This document shows positions 1 to 6,900 of a DNA stretch of 10,467 bases, piece by piece. Location of the stretch: the NCBI GenBank assembly GCA_910577575.1, contig CAJTOG010000067.1:1-10467 (forward strand), given 5' to 3'. The translations under genes and the position numbers were made by a program. Under the pieces are notes generated by a model. That model was not told the DNA's origin. It saw only the letters and a program-made list of their open reading frames with translations, and searched no databases. Positions within the stretch are counted from its first letter, which is position 1. Each line of letters opens with the position of its first letter. The DNA comes from an uncultured Ruminococcus sp. Lineage in GTDB: Bacteria > Bacillota > Clostridia > Oscillospirales > Ruminococcaceae.

Positions 1-747
1 GCCTCCTACTGCCTGCTCTATTCCATTTCCTGCTATTTTTATAACATTTTCATTGTCCGAAACCCATTCCAGATCGGTTCCTGAATAATCGTATTTATAA
101 TCGCCTATTTGTAAACCTTGATTATCCCATTGAGAATAACGCTTAGCAATCTTAATAAATGGCAATTTGGAAATCTCGTCTAATGTCGGACAAGTTGTTT
201 TTAAAGAATATATGGCAGTCATAATGGGGATAATATGACAGGGATACCATTCTACACTCTCAACTTTTTGAAGAACAATCCAATGATGAAATAATGGATG
301 TTGTTTTAATTCTTCATTTGTTATCTGAAACGAAAAAATATCTCCTACTTTCCAAGGGCAAATATAACTCCGCTGTTTCGGAATACGTTTTTCAGATGGC
401 TGTGGCGATTTAAGTTTCTTTTTCAGATCGTCTAAAACTTTTCTACGTTTATCACCAATTTTTTTGGATTCTTCATACCAGATTACAAGATATTCTTCTT
501 TATCAATTATTTCAAGTGCTTTATTCAAAACATTTGGAATCAATCTTCCATAATTCCATTGAGTATCTGCCAAAGCAAGCCAAAAGCAAATACTATCGTC
601 AGCATCTTCAATATAATCTGCATATTTGGAAATAACAATATCAACAGCCGTAAGATTATCACTACCATCTTTTAAAGCACGAAGATATTCCTCTTTTACA
701 TCACAGGAAACATCATTTTGATATAAACCAGTTCCCCAATATCCCAT
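1..747 (-). CDS. Probable immunity protein with N-terminal WGTG-type (DUF4259-like) domain (3' partial)
   Basis: An open frame of 249 codons starts at ATG 747 and has no stop before the left edge, so the C-terminus is missing. The start is certain: AAGGAGG lies five bases upstream and overlaps the TAA of the GIY-YIG tip. The protein opens with MGYWGTGLYQNDVSCDVKEE, like the small acidic MGxWGTG family (DUF4259-like) often found beside toxins. A helical stretch follows to about 110 (CFWLALADTQWNYGRLIP, then LNKALEIID). After a Lys-rich helix (KKIGDKRRKVLDDLKKKLK), a second domain begins at about 139 (YICPWKVGDIFSFQITNE) with aromatic strands. No signal peptide is visible, so it is probably cytoplasmic, fitting a nuclease target. 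The immunity role is inferred from its place. Confidence 0.85.
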   Translation of the reverse strand, partial: MGYWGTGLYQNDVSCDVKEEYLRALKDGSDNLTAVDIVISKYADYIEDADDSICFWLALADTQWNYGRLIPNVLNKALEIIDKEEYLVIWYEESKKIGDKRRKVLDDLKKKLKSPQPSEKRIPKQRSYICPWKVGDIFSFQITNEELKQHPLFHHWIVLQKVESVEWYPCHIIPIMTAIYSLKTTCPTLDEISKLPFIKIAKRYSQWDNQGLQIGDYKYDYSGTDLEWVSDNENVIKIAGNGIEQAVGG

Positions 748-752
748 ATTAT

Positions 753-760
753 CCTCCTTA
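753..760 (-). promoter_or_regulatory. Strong ribosome binding site overlapping the GIY-YIG tip stop
   Basis: The minus strand reads TAAGGAGG followed by ATAAT and ATG. It is a near-consensus Shine-Dalgarno site fused to the toxin stop codon and it fixes the start of the downstream gene at 747. Confidence 0.75.
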
Positions 761-2017
761 TTTCACATTTTTTAAATATTCATTTCCTGCTTTCATGTAT
801 TTTTCATAATTTTTATTTCTTGTACTTACTCCAGCTATTTGATTATTCATAGGATTTGATTTATTCAACGTTTTGTAAAAACCAATGTAATAATGTTCTA
901 ACCATCTACACTCAGGATATGTTAATCCTTGATGTATTACTTCCAATGTCAAATCTTTCCTATAAGGATTGCTTCTATGTCTATTTCTTGTTTTGGGAAC
1001 ACAATTAGTTCTACCCACATATTGTACAATGCCATTAGTGTCTGTTAACTTATAAACAGAATAATTTCTTTTTTGTGGAACAGTTTTTGTCTTAGCTATG
1101 GTTAAACTTTTATCAGTAGCTTTTTCTTTAGTCTGACTTTTTGTTATAGATATACCGCCAGTTTTAGGAACTGAAATTGCATCTTCCGTAATGATATCAG
1201 AACGATTAAATTGATCATAAATATCATTTATATTTCCAAATTTATCCCAATAACTTTCAGACGGAACTGAATTGCTATAATTTGTAATAGAATTTTCAAA
1301 TTCTCTAATTCCAGTATCAATAGCCTGCTGCGTTTCAGGCATACTGAGAACAACAGCAGATTCTATTAAAAGTGCAGTTGCCACTACGCCAAGAATTATT
1401 AAATCATCAACTATGGCAAAATGACCGCTTGGATCCTGAAAGAAAATCGGATTGTTATGACAATAGGTATAAAGATTAAGGCTAAGCGGATCTTCAATCT
1501 TGCCTGTAACAGAATCCCTGCTGATAAACCTACCAGTAGTTGGGTTATAGTATCTTGCTCTAAGATAGATCGTACCCGTTTCAGTATCAAAATATTCACC
1601 ACAGTAACGGAACGGATTTGAATCGGAATCATCAATATTCTTTTCAACACCGAAAGCGTCGTAAGTATAGGACTTGACAACAGCACCTGTCGAATCTGTA
1701 AGACTTACAACATCACCATGAGCGTTCTGAGTGTAGAATCTGTAGTCGCCCTTGTAACCTTCATCCCAGTTAAACGCTGCCACAAGACTTGTTTCTCTGA
1801 GATAAACTGTTGATGTATAAGAGCCTGTATAGTCAACAGCAATCTGATTGCCAATCCAGATATGTGTTGTTTTAACGCCGTTAACGGTTTTACTCAATCT
1901 TAAGCCATTTACATCGTAGGTATAGCTTGCAGTTGTTTCACCGTCGGTAAAACCGATAAGCTGATTCAGTCTGTCATATGTGTTTATTTCTGTTTTTTTG
2001 GAAGGAAGACGGAGCAA
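758..2017 (-). CDS. Orphan RHS core plus GIY-YIG nuclease toxin tip, no proper start codon
   Basis: The frame is open from 2059. The only early start is TTG at 2015-2017, inside the inverted repeat and without a ribosome site, so this is probably a silent cassette. Residues are counted from that TTG. Core homology begins with KKTEINTYDRLNQ (about 7) and runs to NPIFFQDPSGH at 199. A hydrophobic helix follows (DLIILGVVATALLIESAVV, about 205-225), then a linker. The GIY-YIG domain spans about 317-398: SVY at 320-322, YVG at 333-335, an Arg/His-rich helix (RNRHR, 344-348), Glu 374 in WLEHYYI and Asn in NNQIAG. This matches the GIY...YIG, Arg, Glu, Asn order of that nuclease superfamily, which includes toxin tips. 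DNA cleavage is likely by family. The probable immunity gene starts ten bases downstream. Confidence 0.85.
   Translation of the reverse strand: MLRLPSKKTEINTYDRLNQLIGFTDGETTASYTYDVNGLRLSKTVNGVKTTHIWIGNQIAVDYTGSYTSTVYLRETSLVAAFNWDEGYKGDYRFYTQNAHGDVVSLTDSTGAVVKSYTYDAFGVEKNIDDSDSNPFRYCGEYFDTETGTIYLRARYYNPTTGRFISRDSVTGKIEDPLSLNLYTYCHNNPIFFQDPSGHFAIVDDLIILGVVATALLIESAVVLSMPETQQAIDTGIREFENSITNYSNSVPSESYWDKFGNINDIYDQFNRSDIITEDAISVPKTGGISITKSQTKEKATDKSLTIAKTKTVPQKRNYSVYKLTDTNGIVQYVGRTNCVPKTRNRHRSNPYRKDLTLEVIHQGLTYPECRWLEHYYIGFYKTLNKSNPMNNQIAGVSTRNKNYEKYMKAGNEYLKNVK
1441..2000 (-). repeat. Longer RHS core copy heading the GIY-YIG cassette, copy C
   Basis: About 560 bases aligned gap-free with copy A, from TYDRLNQLIGFTDG through HGDVVSLTDS to the DPSGH junction. 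Homology ends abruptly at about 2000, beside the inverted repeat, and at about 1430 where the tip begins. Confidence 0.9.
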
Positions 2018-2044
2018 AACTTGCTTTAAAAGCTTGTTTTGCTC
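2012..2044. repeat. 33-base inverted repeat at the boundary before the GIY-YIG cassette
   Basis: The arms GAGCAAAAC (2012-2020) and GTTTTGCTC (2036-2044) pair over nine bases. After a two-base mismatch the inner GCTTT/AAAGC arms can extend the stem. On the plus strand it is followed by a T-rich tail (2045-2061), like an intrinsic terminator. On the transcribed minus strand it is followed only by CGTCTTCCTTCC. It lies 34 bases past the NTF2-like stop and just before core homology resumes at about 2000. It could be a weak terminator or a recombination scar. Confidence 0.55.
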
Positions 2045-2077
2045 TGTTTTAAAAATTTTTTAATTATATCTTATATA

Positions 2078-2521
2078 TTATTCTTCGACCCAAACCTTTA
2101 AAATCTCTCCATTTTTTTTTGAAATAGCTACATTAAAATTTGAACCAATTGTAATTACTCCATTTTTTTCATCAAAAGGCATCCAAAAACTAATTATCCA
2201 AACGCTGTCATCTTCATCGTAAAAGACCTGTTGCAACTCATATCCATTAAACAATCCTTGTTTTTGTTTATTACAAAAAATAATATTTGCTATTTGCACA
2301 GCTGATTCCATATCTGGCACGAATTCTGTATCAAGAACATTTTGGTCGTTATCCTCGTTCCATATTTTATTATGATATTCTCCAGATAAACATTTAACAT
2401 TGGAATAATTTCTAATTGTTTTCGCATCAGTATCATCATTTAAAGTATAGTATAGATAAACAAATACACCACCTAAAACCAAGTATACAATAGATATCAA
2501 TATAAAAAATATTTTTTTCAT
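2078..2521 (-). CDS. Membrane-anchored NTF2-fold-type immunity protein
   Basis: A 147-residue protein starting at ATG 2521, with GGGAG (2529-2533) seven bases upstream and abutting the toxin stop. Residues 4-26 (FFILISIVYLVLGGVFVYLYY) are a strong membrane helix after a KK start, so it is likely anchored with the C-terminal domain outside. The rest shows the order of Imm-NTF2-like proteins: VPDMESAVQIANIIF (helix), then YELQQVFYDEDDSVWIISFW, and a closing strand pair ending in ISKKNGEILKVWVEE. The aligned DGxIxKV-type ending and the W-I-[IV] strand are typical of that family. Together with the JAB tip 12 bases upstream, this makes an immunity role likely. An extracytoplasmic site implies the target toxin is neutralised at the envelope, which is inference. 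Confidence 0.85.
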   Translation of the reverse strand: MKKIFFILISIVYLVLGGVFVYLYYTLNDDTDAKTIRNYSNVKCLSGEYHNKIWNEDNDQNVLDTEFVPDMESAVQIANIIFCNKQKQGLFNGYELQQVFYDEDDSVWIISFWMPFDEKNGVITIGSNFNVAISKKNGEILKVWVEE

Positions 2522-2528
2522 ATTTCTT

Positions 2529-2536
2529 CTCCCTTA
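2529..2536 (-). promoter_or_regulatory. Ribosome binding site at the JAB tip stop codon
   Basis: The minus strand reads TAAGGGAG, where TAA ends the toxin tip and AAGGGAG is a good Shine-Dalgarno match, seven bases before the ATG at 2521. This supports that start and close coupling. Confidence 0.6.
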
Positions 2537-3538
2537 TGGCGTTGGCCATTGCATATTACCACAATCAAAACCTTCACTACAAACGCCATCTACTATATGA
2601 TTCCACCATGAGGGTCCATATGTACCTTCTAACGCTATCATTTCATATTCTCCTAATTCTCTTGGTACAAAAGAATCAATTATAGTTTCTGATTTGTCGA
2701 TACTAGAATATTTATGTAAATCATAATTTGGGTCAGCCATATAGCCATCTATTTTTAATTTATTTGCAGCTTCTCTATCATTATCTGAAAAATCTGTACT
2801 ATTAGGATGAGTATGTACATAAGCAACGGCAGTTGCTTTTTTTGGTATATTCTTTATATTCACTATTGCACTATGTGGAGTACCTATATTAGGAACTGTA
2901 TAATAAAAAGATTTTTGGTTATTAGATTTTTTTGAATATATTATGGCAGAATATTCATGTCTAATATATAGACTTGAAGAATATGTACTTTTTGCAAATG
3001 CAAGAGCTGCATTATCTGCAGAACTAAATGGACCTGAATCATATTTAGCTGTAGTAGTATAAGTAGTAGTATTAGTAGCAGGAACTGCAAGTCCGCCCGT
3101 AATTGTAGAAACTTGCGTTGTTATAGCGGTAGTCGTTTGAACTTGGGATGAACTGGCTTTACCTGATTTCAATTCTGCAAACTTTTTAGCATCCGAAGCA
3201 CTATTAATGGAAAATTTTGTTCCATCTGGTAAAGTTCCATAGCTATATCCGCTTGGATCAATAAATATAATTGAATTATTTCTACAATATGTATACCTAT
3301 TTAAACTCAGCGGATCAGAATTTCTTCCAGCGAAAGAATCACGTGAAATAAATCTACCAGTAGTCGGATTATAATATCTCGCTCTAAGATAAATAGTACC
3401 TGTTTCAGCATCAAAATATTCACCGCAGTAACGGAACGGATTAGCATCGGTCTCATCAATATTCTTCTCAACACCAAAAGCATCATAAGTATAGGACTTT
3501 GCAATACCGCCGTTTTCATCGTAATATTTATAATTTCT
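2534..3538 (-). CDS. Orphan RHS core plus JAB/DUF4329-like metallopeptidase toxin tip, no proper start codon
   Basis: A 334-codon frame opens just after an in-frame TAG (3539-3541). No ATG or GTG is available in the core, and the TTG at 3170-3172 lacks a ribosome site, so it is probably a silent cassette. About 98 residues of RHS core come first (SYTYDAFGVEKNIDETDANP, GRFISRDSFAGRNSDP), ending in NNSIIFIDPSGY, where Ser replaces the Pro of the usual PxxxxDPxG end. After a Thr-rich linker comes a JAMM-type peptidase signature: EYSAIIY (Glu about 195 from the frame opening), then VAYVHTHPNSTDFSDND with His 242, His 244, Ser 251 and Asp 254. This is the pattern of DUF4329/Tox-JAB tips, zinc peptidases of the deubiquitinase fold. 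The spacing from HxH to Asp is nine residues, one less than in many JAMM enzymes. The NTF2-like gene starts 12 bases downstream. The toxin role is inferred. Confidence 0.8.
   Translation of the reverse strand, partial: RNYKYYDENGGIAKSYTYDAFGVEKNIDETDANPFRYCGEYFDAETGTIYLRARYYNPTTGRFISRDSFAGRNSDPLSLNRYTYCRNNSIIFIDPSGYSYGTLPDGTKFSINSASDAKKFAELKSGKASSSQVQTTTAITTQVSTITGGLAVPATNTTTYTTTAKYDSGPFSSADNAALAFAKSTYSSSLYIRHEYSAIIYSKKSNNQKSFYYTVPNIGTPHSAIVNIKNIPKKATAVAYVHTHPNSTDFSDNDREAANKLKIDGYMADPNYDLHKYSSIDKSETIIDSFVPRELGEYEMIALEGTYGPSWWNHIVDGVCSEGFDCGNMQWPTP
3281..3505 (-). repeat. Short RHS core copy heading the JAB cassette, copy B
   Basis: This copy carries only the last part of the core, from KSYTYDAFG to the DPSGY junction, and aligns gap-free to copy A at offset 1446. 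It lacks the HGDVV segment present in the other two. Upstream the frame reads NYKYYDENGGI, a YD-like phrase with a different join, suggesting an old deletion or recombination. Confidence 0.85.
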
Positions 3539-3541
3539 CTA

Positions 3542-3657
3542 TAAGCAGCTTAATATAATATTTGTACTTAATCTTAGTTGACTAATAAAGATAGTATTTT
3601 TGCTATAAAGTATAAATATTTTCTTCGAGAACGTCTATTTGTACTATATATATAACA
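3542..3657. other. AT-rich spacer between the active toxin pair and the first silent cassette
   Basis: These 116 bases hold no open frame. They are strikingly AT-rich, with runs of TATATA near the immunity stop that could form only a weak all-AT stem. They contain the candidate promoter at 3609-3637. No strong GC-rich terminator is visible, so the active operon may read through into the cassette. Confidence 0.6.
3609..3637 (-). promoter_or_regulatory. Candidate sigma-A-type promoter reading into the JAB cassette
   Basis: On the minus strand, TAGACG (3632-3637; four of six to TTGACA) stands 17 bases before TATACT (3609-3614; five of six to TATAAT). The predicted start is near 3601, about 60 bases before the orphan core frame opens. 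The surroundings are very AT-rich, so a chance match is a real possibility. Confidence 0.3.
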
Positions 3658-3891
3658 TTATATTATATATTTAAGCCAATCATCTGGCAATATATCGTCA
3701 TCTTGAATATCAATTGCTGCGAATTGTAACTTGTCATTTTTGCTAATTCTGTGTTTAAAAAAATCTTGAGGAGAATCCCATGTTGATTCGCACTCTTCGC
3801 AATGGCAAAAAAATTTTTTATCATCTGTTTTAGATATCAAAACCCATCCTTGATTGCATATATAGCACAAACCTATTTTATAATCATACAT
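3658..3891 (-). CDS. Small Cys4 zinc-ribbon-like protein, probable immunity to the RHS tip
   Basis: A 77-residue acidic protein starting at ATG 3891, seven bases after the RHS stop. Its ribosome site (GGGTGA, 3899-3904) overlaps the toxin's last codon and stop, suggesting translational coupling. Two CxxC knuckles, C9-Y-I-C12 and C31-E-E-C34, with an extra C29 between them, suggest a small zinc ribbon; CNQGW after the first pair and ESTWDSP after the second look like conserved cores. The C-terminal half is Asp-rich (IQDDDILPDDW), as is common in proteins that block basic or RNA-binding toxins. There is no signal peptide or membrane segment, so a cytoplasmic location is expected. The immunity role is inferred from position, size and charge; no Imm family is assigned. 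Confidence 0.85.
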   Translation of the reverse strand: MYDYKIGLCYICNQGWVLISKTDDKKFFCHCEECESTWDSPQDFFKHRISKNDKLQFAAIDIQDDDILPDDWLKYII

Positions 3892-3898
3892 TATTCTT

Positions 3899-3904
3899 TC
3901 ACCC
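3899..3904 (-). promoter_or_regulatory. Ribosome binding site overlapping the RHS stop codon
   Basis: Read on the minus strand, GGGTGA includes the RHS TGA stop (3899-3901) and is followed by the 7-base spacer AAGAATA and ATG. It is a moderate Shine-Dalgarno match. Overlap with the stop suggests that the immunity protein is made by ribosomes finishing the toxin. Confidence 0.5.
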
Positions 3905-6900
3905 TAATCCACTTGGATAACCTGTAATTATTTGATTAGTATTAGTTTTTGTGATAATAGTTACATATCCCAAATTATTACCTTGTCCTGCATAGCCACC
4001 TGCATAACCAGCATTTGGATACGGAATGAAGTATTTATCAACATTACCAGCAGTAATTGGTTGAATTCCTTGATTCAATCCAATTTCCCATGCTTCATTT
4101 ATAGTACTAACAGCATCTCCATAAAATACTCCATGATTAGGTTTTTGAAGGTTATTTGACATATGTTTTGCTACATGTTGAAATCTTGTTTCACCATTTC
4201 CTTTAACAATATCCCAATTTAATCCTTTTTGAGAACTACATAGTGCATTTGTAAGCATTTGTGAACCATATGCCATTGTTCCTGTTTCAGCTACAATAGT
4301 AGTTCCCTGTCCCAAACCATATGCAACACCATTTAATCCATAATTTAAACCTAAGTTATAACTGTTCCTGCATTGATTAACAAATCCATCAACAATTTTG
4401 GCACCTATATAGTTTGACGGAAGAAAGTTTGCTGGATTTTTCTTTCCATAAGATACATAATCAGCTCCAACTTTTTTTAGTGCCTTACCTGGATTTCTTA
4501 CAGTTTTTACTGCACTTTCAGCCTGACCGCTTAAAGTATCAACTACACCTTGATTAAAGCTAGCTGTTAATTCACCAGCTTTACCATAACTAGCAATTTC
4601 ATTGTTTCCTATATTCCAAGACTCTCTAAATCCACTACTGCCCACCATCCAACAGTCAACAGCTTCATCCCAAAAATCAGTCCAAGCATTATGACCTGTT
4701 GGATCAAAGTAAAATAGAGGATTATTATGACAATAGGTATAAAGATTAAGGCTAAGCGGATCTTCATTTTTACCGGCAAAAGAATCACGTGAAATAAACC
4801 TACCTGTACTTGGGTTATAGTATCTTGCTCTAAGGTATATAGTACCCGTTTCAGTATCAAAATATTCACCGCAATAACGGAAAGGATTAGCATCGGAATC
4901 ATCAATATTCTTCTCAACACCGAAAGCATCGTAAGTGTAGGACTTGACAACAGCACCTGTCGAATTTGTAAGACTTACAACATCACCATGAGCGTTCTGA
5001 GTGTAGAATCGGTAGTCGCCCTTACCAGCATCATTCCAATCAAATGCAGCAGCGAGACTTGTACCTCTGATGTAAACAGTCGATGTATAATGAGTTGTAT
5101 AGTCTACTACGATCTGACTGCCGATCCAGATATGTGTTGTTGTAACACCGTTTACTTTCTTGCTGTCTCTTAAACCGCTTATGCCATAAGTGTAACTTGC
5201 TGTAGTAGTTCCGTCAGTAAATCCGATAAGCTGATTCAGTCCGTCGTAAGTATTGGTTTCAGTTTTTCCGTCAGCAGTCTTTGTAATCTGATTACCGTTT
5301 GCATCATAAGTGTAAACTGTCTGCTTAACGTTTGAATTATTTCCGTCCTGAACAGTCTTGGTTTCTTTCTGAAGAAGTGCAGTATACTTGCCGTTGGAAT
5401 CAACGTAGCTGTATTCAGTTACATAGTCCTCAGAACCTGTGGCTGTCATTTTGGAACGGTTACTGTAGTCATCATACTCATATTTGTAGGTATCAGTTGT
5501 GTTGTCGCCAACTTTAACGGATTCCTCAGTCAGTCTTTTCAGACCGTCATACTCGTACTCTGTTGTTTCTATTATACCATTCTCATTGCGTACTTTGCAA
5601 GCGTCAGAACCATCAAAATAATATGAATATTCATAGCCTGATATGGTGCTATTGCCCAATTTATTTTCAAGCTTTGTAATTCTGTTTGCATTGTTGTAGG
5701 TATATGTCGAAACTATGCCGTTTCCAAGTGTTTCGGATTTCTTGTTTCCGTTTGCGTCATATGTATATGATACGATATCATTTTTACTCTCACGAACAGA
5801 GGAAACACGCATTTCATCGTCATATTCATATGTCTTTTCATAGTAAATTATCTTGTGGAATATGCCTGCACGCTCGCATTCAACATACTGTGAAACACCT
5901 TCATAGCTGTATGCCTTAAACGAGTCAGAACTCATTTCCTCATAAACTCTGCCGAGGTCATCATAAAAATAATTTGTGGAACAATTGTCGGTTACTGTTT
6001 TGACAGTTCTTCCCATTTCATCATACTGATATGATTTTGAAACATTCTTGGAAGAATCATCAGGATTTACAGTCTCAGATTTAATAACACGATTAAGTGC
6101 GTCATAAGTATTTGTTGTAATATTGCCGTTTGCGTCAGTTGAAGTAATAACATTTCCATTCAGGTCATAAGTGATTGTACCGGAATTGTGACCTGTACTG
6201 TCAATCGTTCTTATAACTCTCATCCAGCTGTCAAATTCATATTCTGTTGTAAGATATGTGTCGTCATTTTCAGAGGACATACCTGTGTACATCTTAGTCT
6301 GAATTCCCGCATTGTTGTAGAAATACTTTGTGATATTCTTTTCGCCGTTTGCAGTACCATCGCTGAGTGTTACTTTTTCAAGCAGTCCCATTGCATTGTA
6401 ACGATTCTGAACAACGCTGTTTTTGTTATCATCGATGTTCTGAATTGTTTTGATTACATTGCCGTTTTTGTCATACTGATTTTCTGTAATTGAATACTTT
6501 TCATCGTCAAAAGGAGCACACGTTTTAGTCAGTTTATTAAGATATTTGTATTCATATGTTGTGATATTATTCAGTGCGTCGGTCTGTTTTGCAAGCTGTC
6601 CGTTTGCATAATATGCACTCGTACGCTTTACTTCGCTGTTAGTTTTTTCTTCAACAGGATTGCCTCTGAAATCGGCAAGTGTTTCTGTAATAATCTGTTT
6701 ATCAGCAGTGATGTAAGAGGTTTTGATTGTTCTCAATCCATAATATGAATGTGATGACGAATTATTTATTTCTGTGTAAATATCAAATCCGTGATTCTCA
6801 AATTCATATGATGTTTCCGTAAGAATCTGTTTCGGACAACCCTCTGCAACTCGGAAATATGTAGCCTTTTCACGCTGTAATCCGTCATATTCAGTGCCGT

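Noticed and set aside
3170..3172. TTG as the start of the JAB toxin gene
   Set aside because: There is no ribosome site upstream, and the frame continues upstream as clear RHS core, so the TTG is internal to an orphan fragment.
3645..3672. AT-rich palindrome over the end of the 77-residue gene as a terminator
   Set aside because: The stem is made only of A-T pairs and is weak, with no clear T-run in the reading direction.
4609..4956. Minus-strand frame that recurs at 1411-1686 and 3307-3519 with similar proteins (MLLSSP..., MKTAVLQSP...)
   Set aside because: It looks conserved only because it is the shifted frame of the three homologous RHS core copies. The proteins are Leu/Ile-rich shadows with no ribosome site.
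6188..6493. Plus-strand Cys-rich frame of 101 codons, and similar ones at 7352-7630, 5686-5919 and 3932-4159
   Set aside because: They are antisense to the YD repeats or tip. The Cys/Ile/Phe-rich content is what reverse reading of Tyr/Asn/Asp codons produces.
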